Shown piece by piece: positions 1 to 6,832 of a DNA stretch of 16,275 nucleotides. Position 1 is the first letter of the stretch; each line of letters starts with the position of its first letter. The stretch lies in NCBI GenBank assembly GCA_900552195.1, contig URYO01000008.1, positions 1 to 16,275 of the forward strand. Reading direction: 5' to 3'. The notes under the pieces were generated by a model. That model saw nothing but the letters and a program-made list of their open reading frames with translations, did not search any database and had not been told where the DNA came from. Both the position numbers and the translations under genes were made by a program. The stretch is from an uncultured Sutterella sp. (GTDB taxonomy: Bacteria; Pseudomonadota; Gammaproteobacteria; Burkholderiales; Burkholderiaceae_F).

Positions 1-87
1 GCCATCTCTTTCATTATACTAGGCGCTGTATTTGATTTCTTTGATGGCATGTTGGCACGTTTGTTCAAAGTTTCAGGTCAGGCGTGA
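1..87 (+). CDS. CDP-alcohol phosphatidyltransferase (PssA-like) fragment, broken at both ends
   Basis: Frame 1 is open from the first base and stops at a TGA at 85-87. The 28 residues include FDFFDGMLARLFKVSG, which matches the start of the CDP-alcohol phosphatidyltransferase signature D-G-x2-A-R-x8-G-x3-D-x3-D. The last part of that signature (G-x3-D-x3-D) is missing: after KVSG the frame gives Gln-Ala and then stop codons, so the catalytic site is incomplete. In the family this enzyme makes phosphatidylserine from CDP-diacylglycerol and serine in the membrane. The wording AVFDFFDG..ARL.KVS resembles Bacteroidetes PssA more than betaproteobacterial PssA; this is from memory of the families and untested. 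The end overlaps, antiparallel, the end of the DUF748 gene. It is best read as a remnant at a chimeric or rearranged junction rather than a working gene. Confidence 0.5.
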   Translation, partial: AISFIILGAVFDFFDGMLARLFKVSGQA

Positions 88-661
88 TAGGAACGTCGAC
101 GTCGTTTTGGAAATTAGAGATGAGGGGCAGGGCAAAGTTAAGGTCGGTAACCTTATCAACCTTGTGTCTGAACTTGTCATCAAGCGTGATTGAAGAGTTC
201 GTCAGCTTGATGTTGCCGATAGAAAACTGCAGCGGCTTGTCATCCTTCTTCTCTTCTTCCGGTGAAGTCGGCATTTCCTGAATGCGTTGGATGATGTTGC
301 TGAAGTTAAAAGTGTCCAGCCCCGTACGGATTACGGTGCTGTTGAGGCCGTCAATCGTGATGTACTGCACCAAAGGAGACAGTTTGAAAAGAGAATCCCA
401 CAGAACTTTGGTTTGCAGAGATCCGACGGAAAGCAAAGCCGGCTCTCCGTCTTTTTGGACGTTCAGTCCCTTAACAGAAAACTGCAGTGTGAAAGGATTG
501 AATTTAACTTCCTGCGTTGTGATCGTGCGCCCGACAATCGGTTCGGCGTATTTTTTAAGCGCCCAGTTCACTCCGTAAGGGACACCAAGGAAGCCGCCGG
601 CTGTGTAGGCGGCTGCCAAGGCTCCGATGATTCCGGTTGTTATCCAAAGTTTTTTGCCCAT
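65..661 (-). CDS. DUF748 (AsmA-like) protein, C-terminally truncated
   Basis: The 198-residue product starts with a short basic stretch and one membrane segment (about residues 5-27). It continues with the typical DUF748 opening: GRTITTQEVKFNPFTLQFSVKGL, then SLFKLSPLVQYITIDGL, FNFSNIIQRI, and FSIGNIKLTNSSITLDD. DUF748 proteins belong to the AsmA-like group of large inner-membrane-anchored periplasmic proteins linked to envelope lipid homeostasis, and usually run to many hundreds of residues. This one stops at residue 198, just after the LPLISNFQNDVDVPI strand and before the expected next strand, so most of the protein is missing. The start at 661 follows a GAGGGA ribosome site. It lies 54 bases downstream of gph on the same strand. 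The lost 3' end coincides with the PssA-like fragment, which points to a junction near bases 66-84 rather than a natural stop. Confidence 0.8.
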   Translation of the reverse strand: MGKKLWITTGIIGALAAAYTAGGFLGVPYGVNWALKKYAEPIVGRTITTQEVKFNPFTLQFSVKGLNVQKDGEPALLSVGSLQTKVLWDSLFKLSPLVQYITIDGLNSTVIRTGLDTFNFSNIIQRIQEMPTSPEEEKKDDKPLQFSIGNIKLTNSSITLDDKFRHKVDKVTDLNFALPLISNFQNDVDVPITPDLKL

Positions 662-715
662 ATCGTTCCCTCGCTTAGCGGAATAAAAAGACTTCCGACA
701 TAGGCAAAAGTATGA

Positions 716-1375
716 CTACTTTGTAAGCTTGATCTCTAAAATTTCGCTCGGATTGTGCACAATGAGATCTGCGCCCCACAGCTCGACAGGCTGCGGTGAA
801 CCGAGATATCCCCATTTCACGGCAACCGAGAAAACGTTAGCTTCGTTGGCTGCATCAATATCTCGTTTGTCGTCGCCGGCATAAATGGCCTCAGAAGCTT
901 TAGCGTCAATGCTTTTCAGAGCAAAAAGAATCGGTTCGGGGTTCGGTTTGGAAACTTTGAGCGTGTCCCCGCACACGACCACAGCTGGTTCGAGCTTATG
1001 GAATTTGATTAAAGGATGAACAAAGCGGGCGTGCTTGTTGGTAATGATGCCCCAGCTTGCTCCTTGAGCTTTGATGTTGTCAATCATTTTCGGAACGCCT
1101 TCAAAAAGATGAGAGTGCTCCGCCATATGGGCTTCGTAATAGTCCAAAAACTCTTTGACCATTTCAGCGTAGCCAGGATCATCCGGGTGGATGCCGAAAG
1201 CCGCACCAAGAAGGCCTCGTGCGCCGCTGGATGCGGTTTTGCGAAGCGTCTCAAAGGGGAGGGGCGTCAAACCTCGGACTTCTCGAAGATGATTAGCCGC
1301 TGCCGCTAGATCCGGCGCAGAATCCAGCAATGTGCCGTCAAGATCAAATAAATAAACGTTGGGATGTTCGGTCAT
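716..1375 (-). CDS. gph: Phosphoglycolate phosphatase family HAD hydrolase
   Basis: This 219-residue haloacid-dehalogenase-fold phosphatase is of the Gph type, which removes phosphate from 2-phosphoglycolate, a product of DNA end repair and oxidative damage. The four HAD motifs are present: DLDGTLLDS at 11-19 with nucleophile D11 and acid/base D13, T112 in GIITNKH, K143 in SKPNPEP, and the acidic GDDKRDID at 167-174. The segment between motif I and T112 fits the helical cap of Gph-like enzymes. Length is normal for the family. In Burkholderiales gph commonly neighbours ubiG, ompA and gyrA; here ubiG is absent. A terminator hairpin separates it from the OmpA-family gene upstream, so it probably has its own promoter or depends on read-through. 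HAD substrates are hard to tell apart by sequence, so the exact substrate is an inference. Confidence 0.85.
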   Translation of the reverse strand: MTEHPNVYLFDLDGTLLDSAPDLAAAANHLREVRGLTPLPFETLRKTASSGARGLLGAAFGIHPDDPGYAEMVKEFLDYYEAHMAEHSHLFEGVPKMIDNIKAQGASWGIITNKHARFVHPLIKFHKLEPAVVVCGDTLKVSKPNPEPILFALKSIDAKASEAIYAGDDKRDIDAANEANVFSVAVKWGYLGSPQPVELWGADLIVHNPSEILEIKLTK

Positions 1376-1387
1376 GACAAAAAGAAA

Positions 1388-1411
1388 GGGGTCGCAAACG
1401 ACCCCTTTTTT
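1388..1411 (-). terminator. Intrinsic terminator after the OmpA-family gene (possibly bidirectional)
   Basis: A perfect 7-bp stem GGGGTCG/CGACCCC (1388-1394 with 1399-1405) closes a 4-base loop. Read on the minus strand, it lies 25 bases past the OmpA-family stop codon and is followed by TTTCTTTTTG, so it ends that transcript. On the plus strand the hairpin is followed by six T (1406-1411), so it could also stop transcription entering from the left. Confidence 0.8.
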
Positions 1412-1429
1412 ACAAGTTAATGCAATAGA

Positions 1430-2065
1430 TTACTTGTTGCGTGTGCCCTTAACTTCGATAACGGCACGACGGTTCGGCTGCAGGCATTCGATCAACTGTT
1501 TGAATGTCTTGATTTCGCCCTTAGCAGAAGGATTCGGGCAGTTGACGACAGGGTCAGCCTGGCCTTTGCCTTCGGCGTGGATACGAGCAGCAGGAACGCC
1601 GTGTTCAGCCAAGAAAGTCTTGACGGCGTCTGCACGACGCTGAGACAGTTTCTGGTTGTAGGCAGCACCGCCGATACGGTCGGCGTAGCCATTGATCATG
1701 ACAACGTCAAGTGTCAAGCCGGACATACGGCTTGTGAGTTCTGTCAACTTGGCGATGCCTTCGGGTTTCAGAACGGCTTTGTTGAAGGCGAAGAGTGTGT
1801 CGGCAGAAAGAGTAACTCTTTCTGCGCCGGCTTCGCACTTAATAATGTCTGTGTCGCACTGGCAGTTCTGGCCAAGAGCGCCCTGGGCTTCTGCCAGAGC
1901 AGGAGTCCAATAGCCGGTGCGGACGCACAGGCCGAAATTAGTCATCAATGTTTGGCCGGCTGCCTGAACATAAGGATTAGCAGGGGCATCAGCTGCGCAA
2001 ACAGCACCGGAAGCAGCTAACGCTACAGAAGCGATAAGCATTCCGAATTTTGTCTTTGTATTCAT
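1430..2065 (-). CDS. ompA: OmpA-family peptidoglycan-binding outer-membrane protein (short, Burkholderiales type)
   Basis: The chosen start at 2065 gives 211 residues; it has AGAGGA six bases upstream, while the ATG three bases earlier sits too close to it. Residues 1-24 form a signal peptide (Lys-rich start, hydrophobic core LIASVALAASGAV, cleavage probably after VCA). There is no eight-stranded barrel: about 55 residues follow, with the GLCVRTGYWTPALA motif typical of the short OmpA proteins of Burkholderiales. The C-terminal OmpA domain follows (TLFAFNKAVLKPEG, NGYADRIGGAAYNQKLSQRR), which binds diaminopimelate of peptidoglycan. The mature part has six cysteines, including an N-C-Q-C cluster, so disulfides in the periplasm are likely. 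A terminator follows the gene. The role is inferred to be anchoring of the outer membrane to the cell wall. The cysteine is not in a good lipobox, so a lipoprotein is unlikely. Confidence 0.88.
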   Translation of the reverse strand: MNTKTKFGMLIASVALAASGAVCAADAPANPYVQAAGQTLMTNFGLCVRTGYWTPALAEAQGALGQNCQCDTDIIKCEAGAERVTLSADTLFAFNKAVLKPEGIAKLTELTSRMSGLTLDVVMINGYADRIGGAAYNQKLSQRRADAVKTFLAEHGVPAARIHAEGKGQADPVVNCPNPSAKGEIKTFKQLIECLQPNRRAVIEVKGTRNK

Positions 2066-2157
2066 CATTTTCCTCTTTTGATGCAGTAAAACCACACAAC
2101 ATACGGCAAATTCAGGGATCGGCCGCTATGCATTCCGAGTGTATAACCACCGGTCCG

Positions 2158-3498
2158 CTAATTAAAATCGTCCCGTAGTATCTCACACACCCTATTCTGC
2201 CACGACATGATATTACTTTTTGTAAGTAACTTGCCCCGATCAGGCCTAAGTAATTTTTCCTGTTGTATATTTGCAACAAGGGAACCGCTCACCCAAACCT
2301 GATGTACGCATTGTGCTTCAACCGCGTAAATAACGTTTGATAACACATCCAAAACGGGCATAGTTACAAGCTGTGACATGTCAATGACAGCTAGGTCCGC
2401 GAGCTTCCCAACTGCAAGGGAGCCCACGTCACAATGCAATTTTAACGCGTTAGCTCCGTTTATTGTTGCCATACGAATAATTTGATTGACCGTGAGCTCC
2501 GTCGGGTCTTGAGAAAATCCCTTAGCGATGAGACCTGCCGTCCGCATTTGCTCGAACATGCTCAGAGAGCAGGCGCTCGCTGCACCGTCGGTTCCCAAGG
2601 CAACGTTGACGCCGGCCTTTAAAAGTTTGACGACGGGACTTGCGCCGCAGCCGAGCCGCATATTGCTCACGGGACAGTGGACGACGGATGCGCCGCTTTC
2701 GGCAAGCAGTTCGATGTCGCGGTCGGAAAGAGCAACACAGTGCACGGCAATCGTCCGTTCATTCAGGCAGCCTAATTTGGCCAAATATTCCACCGGAGAG
2801 CACCCGAATTCTTTTATGGCGTTCTGTCTTTCTTCTTCGGTCTCGGAGAGATGAATCTGCCAGGTTGTGTCCAGCTCTTCGGCTAACCGCATGGATGCCT
2901 GCAAAGCTTCCGCAGTGACGGAATAGGGAGCATGCGGTGCAATATTGATAGAAAGGCCGGGATCGTCTTTGTGACGTGCGGCGAGTGCTCGGGCGCCGCT
3001 CAAAGCATCTTCTTCTCCTTTGTACTCAGCATTCGGGTACTTGATTACAAACGCACCCTGAACGACACGCAGTCCGACTTCTCTCAGCGCTTTGGCAGCA
3101 GAATCCGGGAAGAAATACATGTCATGGCACGTCGTTGTACCTCCTCGGAGCATTTCAGCGCCTCCGAGCAGGGCACCGTCATAGACGAATTCCGGACTCA
3201 TCAGCTGCCCTTCAATGGGCCAAATGCATTTGGTGAGCCAGTTAGGCGTTGTGAGATCAGAGCCCACGCAGCGGAGAAGATTCATGGAAGCATGGGTATG
3301 GCAGTTCACAAAGCCTGGCATAACCACGTTATCGGGGAGCTCAAAGACTTCTTTGGCTTCAACGTTCTTGAGATCTGCAGGCGGGATCAGCGCGGCAATT
3401 CTTCCGTTTTCAATTGCCAGGCCATAGTTCTCCAGAACTTCAGTGTCGCCCTCAAGCGGAATGATCCAGCGGGGAAGAAGGAGTTTTTCGGTCTGCAT
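2158..3498 (-). CDS. mtaD: TRZ/ATZ-type amidohydrolase, probable 5'-methylthioadenosine/S-adenosylhomocysteine deaminase
   Basis: This 446-residue amidohydrolase resembles MtaD, which deaminates methylthioadenosine and S-adenosylhomocysteine to the inosyl forms and so takes part in recycling of S-adenosylmethionine by-products. Metal ligands and catalytic residues are visible: H67 and H69 in NCHTHASM, H216 and E219 in QIHLSETEEE, H253 in AVHCVAL, and D304 in GTDGAAS; PHAPYS at 188-193 is also typical. The start at 3498 has a strong TAGGAGA ribosome site. The gene begins 19 bases after the ancestral stop of the HigA-type gene, so the two were probably co-transcribed. TRZ/ATZ hydrolases next to ompA/gph/gyrA are common in Burkholderiales. 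The last third (about 2158-2520) uses more ATA, TTA, CTA and AGG codons than the rest. Other deaminations, such as guanine or chlorinated-triazine type, cannot be excluded from sequence alone. Confidence 0.85.
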   Translation of the reverse strand: MQTEKLLLPRWIIPLEGDTEVLENYGLAIENGRIAALIPPADLKNVEAKEVFELPDNVVMPGFVNCHTHASMNLLRCVGSDLTTPNWLTKCIWPIEGQLMSPEFVYDGALLGGAEMLRGGTTTCHDMYFFPDSAAKALREVGLRVVQGAFVIKYPNAEYKGEEDALSGARALAARHKDDPGLSINIAPHAPYSVTAEALQASMRLAEELDTTWQIHLSETEEERQNAIKEFGCSPVEYLAKLGCLNERTIAVHCVALSDRDIELLAESGASVVHCPVSNMRLGCGASPVVKLLKAGVNVALGTDGAASACSLSMFEQMRTAGLIAKGFSQDPTELTVNQIIRMATINGANALKLHCDVGSLAVGKLADLAVIDMSQLVTMPVLDVLSNVIYAVEAQCVHQVWVSGSLVANIQQEKLLRPDRGKLLTKSNIMSWQNRVCEILRDDFN

Positions 3499-3517
3499 AT
3501 TCTTCTCCTATTAGAAA

Positions 3518-3595
3518 TTAGAGGTTTTTCGGTTGAAACGGCTGAATGGCGTCCAACTCTTCCTTCATTAGCGCCTTTTGCTTTGCCAAATCCTA
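3518..3595 (-). other. Amber codon and orphaned in-frame C-terminus of the HigA-type gene
   Basis: On the minus strand, TAG at 3595-3593 is followed in the same frame by codons reading DLAKQKALMKEELDAIQPFQ and four more residues, then TAA at 3520-3518. A single base change from a Tyr codon (TAT or TAC) explains the stop. The remainder ends 19 bases before the start of mtaD, a normal operon gap, whereas the shortened gene leaves 94 bases. This spacing supports the longer form as the ancestral gene. Confidence 0.8.
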
Positions 3596-3817
3596 GACCG
3601 CCTGCAGCTCGAGCCAAAAGATTTCTTCTAGGCCGAAGTATTTCGAAAGCCGCAGCGCAGTGTCCGGTGTGATAGCGCGCTCTCCGGCAATAATTTGACT
3701 CAGGCGCGTCTGAGGAACGTGAATGTCTTTTGCGACTCGGTAAACGGAAAGTTTTAGAGGCTCAAGAAACATGGTCTTGAGAACCATGCCGGGGTGCAAT
3801 GCTTCCAGATTTTTCAT
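3593..3817 (-). CDS. higA: HigA/VapI-type antitoxin, cut short by an in-frame amber codon
   Basis: The 74-residue product is an Xre-family DNA-binding protein of the HigA type. It opens with NLEALHPGMVLKTMFLEPLKLS, typical of the family, followed by a helix-turn-helix at about residues 24-62 (VYRVAKDIHVPQTRLSQIIA, then TPDTALRLSKYFG) and the conserved FWLELQA. It stops at a TAG (3593-3595) exactly where the family has Tyr in LQA-x-Y-D-L. The same frame then continues for 24 sensible codons beginning Asp-Leu and ends at a TAA (3518-3520), which restores the usual length of about 99. I chose the start at 3817 because it has a GAGG ribosome site and the family N-terminus; an ATG at 3886 has neither. 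HigA normally binds and neutralises the HigB mRNA interferase and represses its own operon. No higB is present upstream or downstream, so this is a solitary antitoxin or a remnant. Confidence 0.8.
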   Translation of the reverse strand: MKNLEALHPGMVLKTMFLEPLKLSVYRVAKDIHVPQTRLSQIIAGERAITPDTALRLSKYFGLEEIFWLELQAV

Positions 3818-3829
3818 AGTAACGCCTCT

Positions 3830-3850
3830 CGATAGTATCGTATTACGATA
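3830..3850. promoter_or_regulatory. Cluster of CGATA/TATCG half-sites, probable operator of the HigA-type gene
   Basis: Bases 3830-3840 form the palindrome CGATA-G-TATCG and bases 3836-3850 form TATCGTA-T-TACGATA. The two share the central half-site, giving three alternating copies of CGATA. The block begins 13 bases upstream of the HigA start codon, where an antitoxin that represses its own operon would be expected to bind. It also lies between the divergent higA and gyrA genes. Binding by the neighbouring protein is inferred. Confidence 0.55.
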
Positions 3851-3908
3851 GCACACTAAAAACGATTTATAAGCGTTTTGAGGCACAGAGCTGTTAAGTC
3901 CACTAAAA

Positions 3909-3956
3909 TTGACGGGTTATTTTTACAGTCCGTTAGCCCGGACGCATTAAGAAGGA
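3909..3956 (+). promoter_or_regulatory. gyrA upstream region: possible -35, small hairpin and ribosome binding site
   Basis: TTGACG at 3909-3914 is a good -35 match, but I see no good -10 at the right distance (17 bases on is GTTAGC). A 5-bp stem GTCCG/CGGAC with a 6-base loop lies at 3928-3943. GAAGGA at 3951-3956, eight bases before the ATG at 3965, is a clear ribosome site and fixes the gyrA start. The promoter assignment is weak; the ribosome site is firm. Confidence 0.4.
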
Positions 3957-3964
3957 TTTGTTAG

Positions 3965-6832
3965 ATGGCTGACAACGACCACAACAACGAAAACGAAAAA
4001 GACAAAGAAGAGCAGGAGCAGGACATCTCTGATGAGACCGGTTCTGAGACACTCGAGAATCAGGCTGAAGAGTCCGGCGACGCCGGGGAGGGCGAGAAAA
4101 AGAAAAGTCGCTCCCGCAGCCGCCGCGAGAACACGCCTGACTGGAATCTCATTCGCCAGCAGGTAAATAAGGCCGAGCCGATTTCTCTGGAAGATGAAAT
4201 GAAGCGCTCCTACCTTGATTACGCGATGAGCGTGATCATGGGCCGAGCACTGCCCGACGTGCGTGACGGTTTAAAACCCGTTCACCGTCGTGTGCTCTTC
4301 GCGATGTTCGAATTGAACAACATGTGGAACACACAGCATAAGAAGTCTGCTCGTGTGGTCGGTGACGTGATCGGTAAGTACCATCCTCACGGTGACGTCG
4401 CAGCTTACGAAACAATCGTTCGTATGGCTCAGGACTTTTCCATGCGTTATCCGTTGGTCGACGGCCAGGGCAACTTCGGTTCTGTCGACGGTGACGGCGC
4501 CGCTGCTATGCGTTACACCGAAGTTCGTTTGAAGAAGCTTTCTTCCGAAATGCTCCGCGGTCTGGATGAAGACGCAGTTGATTTCGCTCCGAACTACGAC
4601 GGCACGCAGAAAGAGCCGACCGTTCTTCCGACAGTGTTCCCAGAGCTTCTGATCAATGGCTCCGCCGGTATCGCGGTCGGTATGGCAACGAACATTCCTC
4701 CGCACAACCTGCGTGAAACCGTGAACGCCTGCTTGCTGGTGCTTCGTAACCCTGAATGCACCATCGACGAAATTATTAAAGTCATGCCGGCTCCGGACTT
4801 CCCCACAGGCGGCATTCTTTACGGTTTGTCCGATGTCCATGAGGCCTATCGCACCGGCCGAGGCAAAGCGATTATTCGTGCCAAGACCCACATTGAAGAA
4901 TGGGACAACGGCAACCGCGAATCCATCATCATCGACGAGATTCCGTATCAGGTCAACAAGCGTCTGCTCCTTGAGAAGATCGCTCAGCTCGTCGCTGAAA
5001 AGAAAATTGACGGCATGTCCTTCGTTCGCGACGAATCCGATAAGAACGGTATGCGCGGCGTGATCGAACTGAAGCGCGGCGCCAATGCCAATGTCGTTCT
5101 GAACCTTCTTTATAAGAACACCCAGCTGCAGGACAGCTTCGGTATCAACCTGGTGGCGCTTGTCAACGGCCAGCCGAAACAGCTCAACATCAAAGAAATC
5201 CTAGTTGAGTTCTTAAGCTTCCGCCGTGAAGTCGTGACTCGCGTCACGATGTTCCGCCGCGATAAAGCTCGCGCCCGCGTGTACCTGGTTGAAGGTCAGG
5301 CAATCGCGCTGGCGAACCTTGATGACTTCATCAACATCATCCGTACTTCTGCCAACGCCAAGATTGCCGAGGAAAGACTGCTGGAGCGCGAATGGCCGGC
5401 TCATGAAGCCGCCGAGATGATCAAGCGCGCCAACCTTGATAAGAAATTCCTGCGTCCCGAAGACGAAGACATGACGCTCGGCCTCACGGATCAGGAAACC
5501 TACCGCTTAAGTTCCATGCAGGCTAAGAACATTCTTCAGATGCGCCTGCAGAGCCTGACCGGCTTGGAACAGGAAAAGATTCACGCAGAATATAAAGAAC
5601 TCGTGGACACTATTATTGATTTGACCGACATTCTGGCGAAGCCCGAACGCGTCACCGCGATCATTGCCGACAGCCTTGAAACCGTTGCAGCCGAATTCGG
5701 CGACGAAAGAAAGACTCAGATTGTTGCCAATGCAGAAAACGTCAAGACAAAAGACCTGATCCCGCTGAGAGAAATGGTCGTAACCCTGACGGATACCGGC
5801 TACATCAAGAGCCAGGCTTCGATCGAATACCGCGCTCAGAAACGCGGCGGTCAGGGCAAACGCGCCGCCCAAATGAAGGAAGGCGACATTATTAATCAGC
5901 TGTTTGTGGCTACAACGCACGACGTGCTGCTGTGCTTCACCAACAAGGGCCGTCTGCACTGGCTCAACGTTTGGGATGTGCCCGAGGGTTCTTCCTCTTC
6001 CAAGGGGCGTCCGATCGTCAATATGCTTGAACTCACGGATGACGAAAAAGTCACTGCCGTTCTGCCGATCTCCGATGAGGATTACGCCAAAGATCTCTAT
6101 ATCTTCATGGCCACTGCTGACGGTACGGTCAAGAAGACACCGATCGGCGACTTCAAGAACCAGAGAAGAGCCGGTATCAACGCCATCAATCTGCTTGAAG
6201 GCGACGTTCTGGTCGGTGCTGCCGTGACCGACGGCAAGCATGATGTCATGCTCTTTAGCGACAACGGCAAAGTTGTCCGCTTCTCCGAAGATGAAGTTCG
6301 CGCCATGGGCCGTGCCGCAACCGGCGTTCGCGGTATGAGACTCGATGAAGGCCAGAAGGTCATTTCCATGCTGGTCTGCGGCGATGACGAAGACGTGACG
6401 GTTCTGACCGCTACTGAGTTCGGCTACGGCAAACGTTCTCCGCTGGCTGAGTACACACGCCACGGCCGCGGCACGAAGGGCATTATTTCGATCCAGACGA
6501 CCGAGAGAAACGGCAAGGTCGTTTCCGCACTCCTCGTAAAAGAAAACGACGAAATCATTCTGCTGACCTCTACCGGCAAGCTGGTTCGTACCCGTGTCAA
6601 CGAGATCCGCGTCCTCGGCCGCAACACTCAGGGCGTGACACTCATCTCGATGGAAGAAGGCACCAAGCTCGTAGGTCTTGAGCGCGTGACCGAAAACGAT
6701 GACGGAGACAATGCTTCCGATAATGCAGCGGTTGAAGCCGAAGTGGTCTCGGAAACGGAGGCAGAAGAAGCCGAACTCGAAGCAAAAGACGAGGCCATCC
6801 TCAAGGAAGAAGAAAATGACGAGAATCTTTAA
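3965..6832 (+). CDS. gyrA: DNA gyrase subunit A
   Basis: This 955-residue protein is the breakage-reunion subunit of gyrase, which with GyrB introduces negative supercoils using ATP. The core begins at about residue 73 ([18 protein letters not shown]). The active-site tyrosine is Y184 in AAMRYTE (E. coli Y122), and the GyrA box needed for DNA wrapping is QKRGGQG at 625-631. The start has a good ribosome site, so an extension of about 62 residues compared with E. coli is genuinely encoded: acidic and Asn/Gln-rich, then a basic [10 protein letters not shown] at 45-54. The C-terminus ends in an acidic tail of about 46 residues. In the quinolone pocket, the residues matching E. coli S83 and D87 are V145 and E149. 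It is the first gene of the rightward run, and its last 17 bases overlap serC. Confidence 0.98.
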   Translation: MADNDHNNENEKDKEEQEQDISDETGSETLENQAEESGDAGEGEKKKSRSRSRRENTPDWNLIRQQVNKAEPISLEDEMKRSYLDYAMSVIMGRALPDVRDGLKPVHRRVLFAMFELNNMWNTQHKKSARVVGDVIGKYHPHGDVAAYETIVRMAQDFSMRYPLVDGQGNFGSVDGDGAAAMRYTEVRLKKLSSEMLRGLDEDAVDFAPNYDGTQKEPTVLPTVFPELLINGSAGIAVGMATNIPPHNLRETVNACLLVLRNPECTIDEIIKVMPAPDFPTGGILYGLSDVHEAYRTGRGKAIIRAKTHIEEWDNGNRESIIIDEIPYQVNKRLLLEKIAQLVAEKKIDGMSFVRDESDKNGMRGVIELKRGANANVVLNLLYKNTQLQDSFGINLVALVNGQPKQLNIKEILVEFLSFRREVVTRVTMFRRDKARARVYLVEGQAIALANLDDFINIIRTSANAKIAEERLLEREWPAHEAAEMIKRANLDKKFLRPEDEDMTLGLTDQETYRLSSMQAKNILQMRLQSLTGLEQEKIHAEYKELVDTIIDLTDILAKPERVTAIIADSLETVAAEFGDERKTQIVANAENVKTKDLIPLREMVVTLTDTGYIKSQASIEYRAQKRGGQGKRAAQMKEGDIINQLFVATTHDVLLCFTNKGRLHWLNVWDVPEGSSSSKGRPIVNMLELTDDEKVTAVLPISDEDYAKDLYIFMATADGTVKKTPIGDFKNQRRAGINAINLLEGDVLVGAAVTDGKHDVMLFSDNGKVVRFSEDEVRAMGRAATGVRGMRLDEGQKVISMLVCGDDEDVTVLTATEFGYGKRSPLAEYTRHGRGTKGIISIQTTERNGKVVSALLVKENDEIILLTSTGKLVRTRVNEIRVLGRNTQGVTLISMEEGTKLVGLERVTENDDGDNASDNAAVEAEVVSETEAEEAELEAKDEAILKEEENDENL

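Noticed and set aside
2932..3672. 246-residue plus-strand frame opposite mtaD and higA
   Set aside because: Composition does not resemble a known protein, and both minus-strand genes under it have clear conserved motifs.
3818..3964. A HigB toxin gene or remnant upstream of higA
   Set aside because: Only 147 bases separate higA and gyrA, and the reading frames there show no RelE/HigB-like residues. The in-frame codons upstream of the HigA start look non-coding.
6699..6815. Longer serC starting at an ATG inside gyrA
   Set aside because: The extra 39 residues are Lys/Arg-rich, out of frame with the acidic gyrA tail and absent from the SerC family; the ATG at 6816 has a ribosome site and the family N-terminus.
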